DNA from: Apostichopus japonicus
Lineage: Eukaryota; Echinodermata; Holothuroidea; Aspidochirotida; Stichopodidae
Reading direction: 5' to 3'
DNA: 64,000 bases
Assembly (NCBI RefSeq): GCF_037975245.1
Contig: NC_092571.1
Coordinates: forward strand, 10,051,917-10,115,916
The notes beneath the pieces are model-generated. The model was not told where the DNA came from. It saw only the letters and a program-made list of their open reading frames with translations, and ran no database searches. Shown here piece by piece: positions 33,458-44,937 of the stretch. The first letter of the stretch is position 1. Each line of letters starts with the position of its first letter. A program made the position numbers and the translations under genes.

Positions 33458-35722
33458 GTAATATTTTACAAGATGTCAGCTATAGCATTATTTTCAATTA
33501 TTTCCATTATAATTGATCACTCCGTTGGGCAGATAATCACGATTGAACCCTCGGGGGAGATTCGGCTTCACGAAGGAGATCAGCTGGAGCTAGGATGTGT
33601 TGTACGGGATCCGCTGTACACCAGAATTGAATGGTTCTTTGAAAAAAAGAGATTGTCTGTTAATGTGCATTCCTCCGATTCGAAATATTCAGTGGCACTG
33701 TTTTCCACACAAGAAACTGGATTAAGAAAATATGTATTGTCCACAAATGTTACCAAAGAAGATGATGGGACTTTTAAGTGTAAACCATTCAGGGAGGGCC
33801 AAAGTACCCCCAAAAATGTTCAGAAGGTAACGGTAGTTGTGTCTTATATACCTGCTCCGATATACCCACTATGCTCGTATGAGGCAGCAACTCACAACTT
33901 GGAATGCATCAGTGAAATGGGCAAACCGGTGAAAACCTTAACATGGAACGAATCTGATACAGAGATCCAGTCGACTAATCACCCTGATGGTAGATTTAAC
34001 CATAGGCAGATCGTTCATCTGATTGACGTACCTCCACCTCTTACTACAAACGATTCACTTGTTTGCTCCTTCGCCGACGAAGTTTCCAGAAACTGTTCCA
34101 TTAAGTATGGCGACGTGTACAATAGCATCCCTCCTCTTATAAATCCTGACGTTAACTTTACATTTTCAGTGTCGATTAATGAGAAATTTTCGGTTAATTG
34201 CACCTCAACAAATCTTTTGACCGGTAGTAACCTTATCTTGGATTATGAAACTTTTCCAGATAATATAACAGTTAACTATGTCAAAAAAGACAAGATGTTT
34301 ATTTTTACTGACTTACCAGCATCAATCCAGTCGATTAGATGTTATTGTAGGCTTAAGTGGGGAAAGCTTCAAAGTTTAAAATCGGACGCCATCACCATCG
34401 AAGTGATACAACCTTCTGATAAGGAAATTTCCACAACACCTGAATTGACAACCTTCATCCAACCCTCAAAAGTAACAAATCAAACAAATTTGATGGTGTC
34501 AACTAACACTTATGTCACAGAACCTATCAGAAATGTTCATAAGCAGAGTAGCACTATTTCACCTGCGTCGCATCAAACTTTCCTTCCGTCGTTATCCACT
34601 AGGTCACGTCTGCTGTCAAGTGATCCAGCAATTCCAACAGGAATGGTCTTGACAACACTAAATACGCCTCAAGTGATTGGTACCAACCAGACATTGGCTG
34701 CATTGTTTACTACTTTGAAACCACGAACCACGTCTAAAGTAACAACGGCACCTTTGTATTCAACCGCGTCTTCAACAGCGAAACGTACCTCTGAAGATGA
34801 AGCAATGCACCTAGAACTGAGCACAACAGTAACTCCAACAGTAAACCATAGAAAAACATCAAATAAAATCCCTGCATTTATCGTTTCAATAAACCCAGCC
34901 ACAACGCTACAAATGACCGAAGAACAAACTAACAAAATAAATACAAAGGCAAACACGAAGGCAACCGTACGTTCACATTTGTCGTCCGAATCAGCATCTT
35001 TCCTATCGACCACCACAGTAACTAGCAGAGCTCCGCCTTCGACCTCGCTGAATACACAGTCCCTGACAACGTCTTTTCTGCCATCGTCAGGGGAAGATAC
35101 AAAAACTTTCTCTTCTTCTTCGGCGGTTGTGACAGTTCCAGTGAGCAGCACCCGGGTGACAAACACACTAGAGACCACCGACAAACAATCAACGCACTCT
35201 CCCGATGCAACTTCAACGCCACCTCGTCCATCGCCAAGGAAAGAGACAACCACCTTCTCTTCTTCTTCAGCGGTGGTAACACTTCCAGTGAGCAGCACCC
35301 GGGTAACAAACACACTAGAGCCCACTGACAAACAATCAACGAGCTTTCCTGATGCAACTTCAACGCCACCCCGTCCAACGTCAAGGAAAGATACAACCAC
35401 CTTCTCTTCTTCTTCTTCAGTGGTGGAAACACTTCCAGTAAGCAGCACCCGGGTAAAAAACAAACTAGAGACCACCGACAAACAATCAACACTCTTACCC
35501 GATGCAACTTCAACGGAAAGACCAAAAGCAAGCAAAAACGATAATGTTACCACTTTTTTGGGATTAACCCAACAGATAACTATGCACAATGATTCTCACC
35601 CAAAAAAGAATAATTACCTTCTAATCATTTTAGTAATAGCCACAATAGTCACTGTACCAGCATTAATAGTGCTGTTTATCTACGTTAGACGGAGATGTAC
35701 CGAACAAGGGCAATATTTATAG
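33458..35722 (+). CDS. Ig-like, mucin-stalk single-pass membrane protein
   Basis: An uninterrupted 749-residue ORF runs from ATG 33473 to TAG 35720-35722. Residues 1-20 (MSAIALFSIISIIIDHSVGQ) look like a signal peptide. Residues 25-125 form an Ig-like domain with Cys42, Trp54 and a DDGTFKC motif (Cys103). Two more Ig-like segments follow, with Cys145/Cys198 and Cys243/Cys290. Residues about 313-710 are Ser/Thr/Pro-rich with N-X-S/T sites, the pattern of an O-glycosylated stalk, and include three units of about 45 residues. A hydrophobic helix (about 714-738) and the basic tail YVRRRCTEQGQYL follow. A pyrimidine tract and TTCAG just before 33458 suggest a 5' untranslated exon upstream. Function is inferred only as a surface adhesion or immune-type receptor; I know no specific orthologue. 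Confidence 0.7.
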   Translation, partial: VIFYKMSAIALFSIISIIIDHSVGQIITIEPSGEIRLHEGDQLELGCVVRDPLYTRIEWFFEKKRLSVNVHSSDSKYSVALFSTQETGLRKYVLSTNVTKEDDGTFKCKPFREGQSTPKNVQKVTVVVSYIPAPIYPLCSYEAATHNLECISEMGKPVKTLTWNESDTEIQSTNHPDGRFNHRQIVHLIDVPPPLTTNDSLVCSFADEVSRNCSIKYGDVYNSIPPLINPDVNFTFSVSINEKFSVNCTSTNLLTGSNLILDYETFPDNITVNYVKKDKMFIFTDLPASIQSIRCYCRLKWGKLQSLKSDAITIEVIQPSDKEISTTPELTTFIQPSKVTNQTNLMVSTNTYVTEPIRNVHKQSSTISPASHQTFLPSLSTRSRLLSSDPAIPTGMVLTTLNTPQVIGTNQTLAALFTTLKPRTTSKVTTAPLYSTASSTAKRTSEDEAMHLELSTTVTPTVNHRKTSNKIPAFIVSINPATTLQMTEEQTNKINTKANTKATVRSHLSSESASFLSTTTVTSRAPPSTSLNTQSLTTSFLPSSGEDTKTFSSSSAVVTVPVSSTRVTNTLETTDKQSTHSPDATSTPPRPSPRKETTTFSSSSAVVTLPVSSTRVTNTLEPTDKQSTSFPDATSTPPRPTSRKDTTTFSSSSSVVETLPVSSTRVKNKLETTDKQSTLLPDATSTERPKASKNDNVTTFLGLTQQITMHNDSHPKKNNYLLIILVIATIVTVPALIVLFIYVRRRCTEQGQYL
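35085..35510 (+). repeat. Three coding repeats of about 135 bp in the mucin stalk
   Basis: The phrase PVSSTRVTNTLE.TDKQST followed by PDATSTPPRP occurs three times, with TTTFSSSSAVV before it. The nucleotide similarity is high, so the stalk length probably varies among alleles. Confidence 0.85.
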
Positions 35723-38082
35723 TAGTTACCAAAATGATTTGGGTGAACAATGGGACATCAACGATTGGTTTAAAGGAATTACATATTTAAAATTAAAATC
35801 GGAACCAGAGAGGTACTTTGTTACAATTGCTAATAAGATTATAAATATATTTCGTTGGGATTTCATAACATCTTGGTCATCTCTGGTGGTGTGATAACGT
35901 TCGTTTGGAACACTCCTTTGTTGCAAGATACCAGGTAAATTGGGTTGTTCTGTCATCTCGAACTCTAAATAGTAACTCTGACAAAGATAGGCTGGTCCCA
36001 TCTCGAATCGCATTATATTTTCGGTAATTTTTTAACATCAATCAGGGGCGTAACCCTGTACTGGGTGGGAGGGGGATTTATTTTTTTTCTGTTTGCCAGT
36101 GGAAAGTGGAGGAGCTGGGCCCGTCTGATGTTATGCTGGTTGGAGAAGGGCGGAAGGAGGGCAGGGTGTGCATTTTATTTCAAAAAGTGATGTAGCATAG
36201 CGTCTGTGAATATGATGGAAATCTCGGTATTGCTTAAACGTGTACATGTTTTGAGTGTCTCTACAGTACTACTGTTCTGAAAGTACAGTAACTAGTTCTT
36301 TTCAGGTGGAATGATGTTATAATATAGAAAAGGATTCATAAATTGTAGCAGCATCAGAGTAAAGAGTGTAATTATAGTGGGTATGTTAAGAGTGTGTTTT
36401 TGTTCTCTTCATAATTAAGTTTCTTTTGAAATTATTCATTTGAAAGAAGTAGGAAAATGTTGATATTTTCAGTACAGAGAATCTTTGAAGCTATATAAAC
36501 GTTACATATTAATCAGGTTTGAAGCATTAATCACTAACAATATCACAGTAGAAATGAAGAGCTCTGGAAGGTCTTCCGTCATGATGACGTCATAGGTAAC
36601 ATAACATAGGTAACATAGAAAACATCCGCTTCCCAGGTTAAGTGGGAAGTGGAGGGTGTAGCCAGCTAACGTAGGTTACATTGAATCAAGCATATTTCGA
36701 ATTAGGGACAATAACTAATGTGAAGGGAGCTTTCTTATTCAACTCTGCAATGTGGAATATTTGTATGTTAAAGATAAATTGTATGCTATCCTCAGTTCAG
36801 TTATACTGGCAGCTGTTACACGAAGCTACACGAACACCCTGTGAATAGTCTCACAAATTGCCCGTGTTTATCACTTTAAAAACACACTGGTTAAAGGTAA
36901 CTCCCCCCCCCCCCCAGATAGGGGTCGAAAGATTAGCAGGTTCCGGGTCAATATGAAAACCACACGATCCTGGTCAAAGAAAACTCACCAAGATCCTGGC
37001 CAATCCCAACCAGGAAAAGTGGTCATAAATTTAACAAATAATGCTGGTAAAATAACTTAGAACAATACCAGGATTCTCTTTAAATACGTAACCTCTAACC
37101 AGGAATCATAGTCAAATATTAATCAGACTCCTTGTTAAATATGATCAGGATTCAGGGTGAGGAATGCAACTCAGCCAGGAATTGTGGTCAACATAGATTC
37201 CTGGATAAAACAAAAGACCTTAAACTCGATCATAAGTAGCAATATTACCATGGTGCAGTTATGGCATTTCATTGCAAAACCATGATATATTTAAATAATT
37301 AAAATTTGGTAAGAGGAAAACAATTCAGTCAAATGATAAACTGGTGTGGACCTTAAGTCACTCACCATCGACCGATAAACTATAACTTTATATAACGATC
37401 ATCTGAAGAAAAAAAAATACTCATGAAAACAATTTTAAAGTTGAGACTATACCATTACACTTAATTGAAAATTATAATGCATGTCATCTTGGAACAAAAT
37501 CTGGCTAGTCAGTGATGAATTTGCGTAATAAGACAACATGACACACACTATGTATATACGTGGGGGGGAGTGGGGGTGCATTTGGGAGATGAGTGTTCAT
37601 TATGCAAGAGCTGGGTAAAATTTGTTTTCATACTTTGGGATTGCAATAAAGTGTGTTTCTTGTATACATTACTGCAGCTTTGATTGGTTATAATCAACTT
37701 CTATCTGAGTCATGATATCTTTATTGAAAGTAGGGAACTAGGGATAAAAATGTACAAATGATGTATTTTATCAAATTTGTTTCTGTGTAGACATTACTGT
37801 TGTGTACATACTTCATATGATCAGATTCAGCGAAACATCGAAAACACACTACTGAAAGCTCTGAACATATTATTCAATCAACAATGTCCCCATTAGCGAT
37901 TTTATTAACAGATCGTTTATGGTACTCCCATGTATGTCCCTGAAAGACTAACTACAGATACATACATATGGCGTTCTTGCTGCATGAGGCGATATGTCCT
38001 GCATGAAAGGATTTGAATCCGTGGAATAAATATATATATATATATATATTCCCCCCTTTTCTTCCCTTCTCATTATGTTTTC

Positions 38083-38118
<36 letters not shown>

Positions 38119-40672
38119 ATATAAATATATATATTCACACAAAAAGTACACTTATGTATTAGAAATATTTTCTTAGTGCACTATGTTCAAACAAAACATC
38201 GCTTAACTAGGCCTTGTAAAAAACTGCATGTGCGTTGCTTTTGTTGGCCTTTTATTACACATGCCACTCACTATTATAAGCGTGCTTATAGTTTCTGATC
38301 TATCGTCTTTTCCCTCTTTTGGGGCGGTTGACATCTCTAGATTTGGGAAAAAATGAACTGTTTACGATCCAGTTTGATCCATCAATGAATGAACATCCAC
38401 AAAGGATCGAAAATAAGAAAGTGCATGACTTGTAAAACCGCACAATACTTCCAATACGAAATATACATATATGGGGCCAACGTAATGCCAAGCACAACCA
38501 ATGTAGAGTTACCGAAGAGTTATCGATCAACCTGTACAAACTGCGTGAAGACGAGAAGTATGTTATTATCGATCAAGGATTATGATGTATCTTACCTTAA
38601 GGAGACGACATAAACAGTACTTGCTGTACCGCGGCTTGCCGCATGACGTTAGCATGAGGTTCATTTGGTCAGGAATTTATGGAGAATTAACACTCCATGT
38701 GTATAGTTGATATGTTAATAGTAGCCTAAACGTGCCATGGGCTATGAAACAATGAACACAGTAACTTGTAATGATTCGAAAGGAAGATTTTTTACAAGTT
38801 ATAGTGCTACTACAGCAAGTTCATATTCTTATCTGGTCCATGTGAATTGTATTTCAATAGCCACAAAAAAAGGAAAGGTTGGTTATATATGAATGAATGT
38901 CTTATTTGGGGATTGTTTCTGATTGCTACTGATACGAAGACACTTCTGACCGAAATGCTATGTCTGACTTTAAATGGGATCTTCATTAACTTATTTACAG
39001 GTATTGCTGGTGAATTACATTAAATGTAAATAACCTACGAGATCTTTTATATAGTTAGTTTCAAATTACTGCACAACCTGGAATTGACAATGTGAAACTG
39101 GTAAAGCTCTACCTTTTACTACCTTGACACATTTAAAGGTGTAGTCTTGGCATTCGTCTTCAAACCTCTGATTAATGCGTCTCCGGACATGTTGCAACCT
39201 CTTCCCTTGCCATACACTTGCAGAATTCAACTTTTTTCCAATAGTTAACAAAGCTTTATATGTGGTTGGCATGAGCCAAATATAGGTCTTCGAAAATTAC
39301 CTATAAAAAATGTTTCACAGAATCAGAAAAAAAGCTTCTACAAATAAGCACTTACGTGAGGCTAACCAAAACGTGGATTTTTGAGCTGAACCATTAATAA
39401 CCCTTTAGAGATTCGGAAATGCCACATTCTTAGGATAGCAGTCCATTATCAGAATACAGACGACTTTTGACGATGAGTGATTAAAAAGGTAATTAATTTT
39501 CTTAGTTTCTTGTAAAGTGCCGTTCAATCTCTCATTGAATTTCTTCTGAGATTTTACAAATGGTTTCTTGTAATTCAGGAATGACATATTGTAACTGAGG
39601 GTGTAGGCATAATGTCAATTAATGAACTGTTTTACTTGTTTTGAACCAATGGTCTGCATCAATTATTGTGCCTGTGGCCTAGTTGGTTTGGGCAGTCGCA
39701 TATAGAGCGGTAAGCGCTAGATTAAGTCCCGGTGGAAGGAACAAATGTCGCTGATTTTCCACCCATATAGTAGCTGTTTTGCATATACAGTGGTCTTCCA
39801 AAATGTGTCTTAATCCGTGATCTCTTCTATAAATCCAATGAAAGTTTAAAACCGCTGTCTGCTCTGCTTTATTTTGATGATATCACAACATATTAGCATT
39901 TATAATCAGATTAATCCATCATGCTACTATATACTACAATGTTTTACACACCAACGCTCCATATAGTGTATTTCCCACTTGTAAAGATTTGCTTGATTCG
40001 TGTGTTGTACAAAGTTAAACCATTAACCAATAGAAATAATATTACATTGTATTTGCATGAGTGAAACTTAACTTTCTAAGATGTAAAAAATTCTCATGAA
40101 ATTTACACTGGATTGTCCAAAAGCTGGAAAGGGCCAGGAATTGGTATCGATGCAAATTATTACATCATTACATTTAATATTAACTGAGGCAAGTACTAAT
40201 AACGTAGATTTTCAATTTCCAACTATACTGCAAACACCTCTTTGGCTTAGAAATGGATATGTGAGGTTTTTCATTCCTACTGGCAACATTTCTCTCGTCC
40301 ATAACGTTCAAACAGATTGAAAGAGGAATTATAAACAAAGACAAACAAACACGCTTATGTCATGTTATTAAAATATCTCCCAAAATAACAAAATAAACAC
40401 ATCACCAGTTCTAACTATCATTACTTTTTCATAGTTATTATGTTTACAAGCCAACACCCACACATTCTATATATATGTGTTATTTTAGAAGACTTAATAG
40501 ATGAATGCAGCAATGATCTTCTATTTCAATATTTATTGATTATCAGGAGTACATCCTGCACACGGAAATTGTTAAATCAACCAGGAAATATATGAAAATA
40601 ATATCACACAAATGCCAATATAACAGCAGATGTTTAATGATTCCTTTTATGTCTATTTCCTTGTATCCATCA
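35723..40672. other. Intergenic; microsatellites, no recognised gene
   Basis: A single hAT-like end (CAGGGGCGTAACCC) lies at about 36043 with G-rich sequence after it. A poly-C run is at about 36901-36915. AT microsatellites are at 38027-38050 and 38084-38117. Between 36950 and 37210 the phrase CCAGGA and the word TGGTCA recur loosely. Short frames (38389-38613, 39066-39272 minus, 40096-40320) are not recognised. Confidence 0.4.
39670..39745 (+). repeat. tRNA-like SINE head or tRNA relic
   Basis: TGGCCTAGTTGG fits an RNA polymerase III A box and AGATTAAGTCC resembles a degraded B box about 45 bp further on. No acceptor stem closes, so this is not a functional tRNA. Confidence 0.35.
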
Positions 40673-41459
40673 CACTGTAAAAACACCTGGGTCATTTTGT
40701 GTGACCCATCTGCTGAGTCAGCCATACTGTACCCAGAAATGGGTCGTATTGGTTGAGTTATTACGCAAGATTGTTTGAAATTGAGAAATAGCTCGATGAA
40801 AGTTGAAAGTTGGATAAGTTATGTCATGTGACCACTATCAGCGTTTTTGCATGACGCCTTTCGTAGACAACAGCTGAACACCGTCACACAAATCTACAAA
40901 CCATAAATTCAGGACCAAGAAGGCAGTCTTAGTTGAATCAAAAACTTTGATGGGCTCTGAAAATGGACACGTTTGTTAGTTCCATCCTTGATGACTGGGG
41001 TTTGCCAATGTAAATACCAATATTCAAAGGTAAATATACGCCAAAGTATGCTGACTAGTTCAGGCCACAGGCGCTCGCAACGTTAATTAGTTAAATACTA
41101 TATTATAGTATGCCATTGTAGATATAATGATAGGCTAGGCCTTAGTAACATGTTATTAGTGCTGTGAGCGCCGTGGTTCAGACAAGCCCATAATTACCCT
41201 GATACAGTGATAGTGATACTGATAGTGATACATAGATAGCTGTAATGTTAGACCTTACGTTTGGTCTTTGATAAAGCATAGGCCTAACCTCACTACGTAA
41301 GTTTAACCATGGAGCTATAATCTGTTTATGGCTCCATGGTTTAACTAAATATAACGTTAGAGGCTAAGACTAGTATAATGTTACTTGTTAATAACTATCT
41401 TGCTGAACAGAGAGTTAACAGTGTGCTATTAAATGTAGTAAAACAGTAGTATAATCAGA

Positions 41460-41696
41460 CTTTTTAGTGGGGGTGGGGGAGAGCTGAAGGGTAGCAAGGA
41501 GTCTGTGCAAGGGGAGGGGGACAGGATATGGGGAAGGGGTGTAAGGGGAGGGATAAAATTCTTGTATTTAAGGGGTGGACAAGATGTAAAATGGTTCATC
41601 ATTCATTTCTATCTTACTAATTTACTTGTATGTCAATTTGGGAGGGATGGGGGTGACCAATTGGGGGCTTTTCCCCTACTGGTTATGCCACTGCAG
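41460..41696. mobile_element. hAT-like remnant, right end only
   Basis: The right end CCCCTACTGGTTATGCCACTG gives CAGTGGCATAACCAGTAG when read inward. The left side is G-rich (GTGGGGGTGGGGGAG) but has no matching end or target duplication. Confidence 0.45.
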
Positions 41697-41812
41697 TAAG
41701 ATATGATATACTCCAACAAACAGTCTTTGCCAAGACTATAGTTGGTGTAATTGAACAATTGAAGTTAACTATATATGTCCTATTTTTATCTGTGGACTAT
41801 AGGTAGCATGGT

Positions 41813-41974
41813 ACCCAAAAGCCCATGGGAAACATCCTGCTACAGGCTATGCTACAGACTATCTTGAGGAAAGATTGCCCGAAAACGATCCCATGCCTTT
41901 AAGAAACAAGAAGCAACACCGAAAGAAGTAAAGAAGCCTACACCTGTAAAGTTCAACATAAAAACAGATCCAAA
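41813..41974 (+). pseudogene. Possible upstream exon of the SAMD3-like gene
   Basis: After the acceptor-like tract ending CTATAG the frame reads VAWYPKAHGKHPATGYATDY, then reaches a stop after about 43 codons. The next frame over reads FKKQEATPKEVKKPTP and VKFNIKTDPK up to a GTACT donor. If this is one exon it carries a frameshift; it may be two unrelated fragments. Confidence 0.3.
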
Positions 41975-42378
41975 AGGTACTAATACCATTATCTTGAACA
42001 GCCTACATACAATATACTCAGTAAGGGATATGGGTCAATTTCTTTTAACTGTGTAGGCTAAGTAACTGATATTCCTACACCCTCAGTCATTCCTACTGGT
42101 ATGTAATTAAATCGCATAAAATGTCATGATGATTTTTCACTTATAACAGTCAGGTGCCAAGTTAAGTTGCTTGAACCTTAAACTTAGTATGTAGGTAGCC
42201 CTTTGTGAGTAGATGATCCCTCTATTTTTTCATGGAGGTCCAAGATCATTTGAGGTCAACAGAATCTTAAATCTGCTATGGTAATGATTCAAGTGAAAAG
42301 ATTTGCTAATTATTTAAATTAGTGACAACAGAATTAAGTGTGCATTGAAAGCAGCAATTTATTTTCTTTCTTCCAAAG

Positions 42379-42708
42379 GTTGGGACCAATCTTCCTCAAT
42401 TCATGGAAGATGAGCTTAAGCAAGATAGAACTCGAAAGCAGCCATTCGTCCTTGCATTTGGTGATAGAAGGTATCCGACTCAGTCATTTGTGATCATCAA
42501 AGGGGTTGCTCTGCCAGCAACAGATTTGATTGCAGCTTTTGATATTTCTTTCAAATCATTGTACTTGTTTGACATAGCCTACCCCTGCCAGTATCAAACA
42601 ACCTGGGAATTTATACACAAATTCCTCATTAAGGTTAGTGAAGGGAAAGGAAAGGTTTCGACATCCCCTTCAGTAAGAAGCCTACATGCTTTATTAAGTA
42701 GTCAGTAA
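42379..42708 (+). CDS. SAMD3-like C-terminal domain exon inside a transposon
   Basis: The acceptor CTTTCTTCCAAAG is followed by VGTNLPQFMEDELKQ, then QPFVLAFGDRRYP, SFVIIKGVALPATDLIAAFD and SLYLFDIAYPCQYQTTWEFI, ending HALLSSQ with TAA. The pattern 'P.VLA.G.....QSF.I..G.AL......A.D..FK..Y.FD..YP.....WEF' is one I associate with the C-terminal part of multi-copy 'SAMD3-like' proteins in fish and invertebrates, whose function is not known. The exon is intact over 110 codons. Upstream exons encoding a SAM domain are not seen. Confidence 0.55.
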   Translation, partial: VGTNLPQFMEDELKQDRTRKQPFVLAFGDRRYPTQSFVIIKGVALPATDLIAAFDISFKSLYLFDIAYPCQYQTTWEFIHKFLIKVSEGKGKVSTSPSVRSLHALLSSQ

Positions 42709-44937
42709 GAGAAAAAAGGTATGTAAACAACTTTGTCAAAAGTAGTGTTTAATATGATTTATTTGGTTTTTTTGTGCATTGTAACCTTTTATCGTATAAT
42801 TTTCTCAAAACACATATAAGGGACATGAACATATCTCCTGTAAACCTTGGGCAGTGCAACATTAGGTTAACACTTAGTTCATGGTCATTAACATGATGGG
42901 ATGATTACATGAGGTTTTTAATTTACATAATGTGACAAAGTTGTTTGCTATTTATGTTTGCATGTTATATTACCTTGAACAAGGTTTAAGTTTCATTGGT
43001 ATTTGTTATTGTTAAGTTTAGAGGGACTAAAGAAGCAGAACTGCCTCACAAACAGTGGTGCAAAACTAGTGTTCCACCATACATCATACATGCACAACTA
43101 GCCAAAAGCATGACTATTGTACATTTTTTGCCTAAGCAACTGAAAATTTAATACATCATGTAACATATTGGTGGTGCAAAAATATTTATTCACAGTGTTT
43201 CCATTTATTGATGACTTTTCAGTGATTATAAGTCTTGTACTGTATGTTATAAACAGCTTTTCCTCATTCAAATCTAATGCTGTTTTGGTACAAGAACTAC
43301 TGAGGAAATTATCACTTTTGGGATATGCTTGCAAGAACTTATTAATTGGCAGCTGGCCATAGGGTTTGTCTTGCCCCACCAACCCACTGCAAAATATGTT
43401 TGATATTGTCTTTGACTTTTAACCATGACAAAGCCCCCACCAAACATTGAGCTTTCCAAAATATTTGATTTCTTACAGCCACCATTGATGTACTACATGT
43501 CTTCTCTGTATACCTAACATTTTATACAATTGATAATTATGGAATGTTGTTTATTTATATTCTTTAAAAACAATTAGAAATGCTAGCTAATAATCAAATT
43601 ACTACAGTGACTAAGGATACAAGTAGAGAGTGAGTGCATGCTCCAGTCTTGATTAACTTAATATTACAAACACTGCAGCAAACCTAGCTGTGAGATCAAC
43701 AATTAAAGTCTTTCAAGTAGTACAGAACATATTCCTCAGTGAACTAAAGTTTGTGCACATGAATAAATGATCAGTTGTTTTAGTTAAGTATGTCAGGATT
43801 TTAAGGAACATTGCTTAGTTTCCAATGATACTGAATTGGTACATTAGCCTTAGCCTATGTTCTTGTGTTCATTGTTTGTTTAGTTTTATGGGTATCACAT
43901 TACTCTGATTTTTACTGTTACTATGATGTTCTAGTTGGAATAAAACAAAATGAATATCGATAATTATATGTGAAATAGAAGAAATTGCATGCTTTATTGT
44001 AACACCACTTTGTGTATTGAATAAATTAATTTATCATTAGGAATCGAAGTCTTATGTCATTTCTTTCATAGACTTCCTGCAACTGCAAATGTAAATTCAG
44101 CTTTGACCCATTTACGTGGTCAATTTTTCTGACCCAATCTGCTGGGCTGGTGGAGATTGCACTAACCACTGGGTCAAAAGCTGGGTCAAAGTAGCATATC
44201 GGTCAAAGTAGCGTATGGGTCAAAATAACCCAGTTTTAGGTCAGATGTCAAATGACACAGATCCTTGGTCAAATTGACCCAAACCTGGGCTGGTGGAGAT
44301 TCCACTAAGTTGCTGGGTCAAATTTGGGTCAAAAAATGACCCAAGTGTTTTTACAGTGCAATGGATTGCATGGTTGTTCGTTGTACATGATGTTTGGTTT
44401 ATCTAAAGGAATTACTCGCAATTCCAACATTAAATACGCAGGCCATATTTGTACATCTTGTTTTGCTTTTCAACACATTTAACTATTACAAACAGTGGCG
44501 TAGCTAGGATTTTTTGAGTGGGGGGGCCATGGGGGGGCTGTTCTTTCTAGTGGGGGGGCCGGAGGTTACTATCTAAGCGGAGCGCCACCATGGTTGGCGC
44601 GGAGCGTACAGAGAAAATTTGAGATTTCAGCACCCCCCCAGATCGCAGGAGATGGCACCTGTGAGGCAAAATAGCAACCAAAGATATGTGCAACTTTGGT
44701 GACAGAAATGCAAAAAAAGTTTTTCTCTTTCATGCTGACTGGCCTTGCCAACTCAACCAGACTTTTAACTTGAGGGAATTTGGCATCATTTGCAGGAATT
44801 TCAGAATTCCCAATATTTTATATCTCTACCAGTGGTGGAAAATCCTGTTTCGACAGTTTCGTTGCCATAAAAAAGTTGTTTTGTGGAATATTCAATGACA
44901 TATATTCATTTGACTCGAGGCAATATATGAATACCTG

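Larger units (their letters stand above)
40673..44358. mobile_element. CACTG-ended DNA element of 3.7 kb carrying a SAMD3-like exon
   Basis: The left end CACTGTAAAAACACCTGGGTCA and the right end, read inward, CACTGTAAAAACACTTGGGTCA are inverted and nearly identical. Further in, TGGGTCA/TGACCCA words recur many times in the right subterminal 260 bp (44101-44345). The dinucleotide CA flanks both sides. Even the outer flanks share ATCCAT in inverted form, so the true end may lie a few bases further out. The interior holds splice-bounded coding sequence (42379-42708) and a hAT remnant (about 41460-41696). No transposase is recognised. The ends resemble CACTA/EnSpm-like elements. Confidence 0.6.

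Noticed and set aside
34669-35589. 306-residue minus-strand frame opposite the mucin stalk
   Set aside because: It mirrors the repetitive Thr/Ser codons of the plus-strand gene; no domain, signal or splice context supports it.
39670-39745. Functional tRNA gene
   Set aside because: A-box-like and B-box-like words are present, but no cloverleaf or acceptor stem closes.
41281-41343. Inverted copies of an AACCATGGAG/GGCTCCATGG word as a regulatory palindrome
   Set aside because: The arms are short, AT-rich around, and no element or gene context supports a function.
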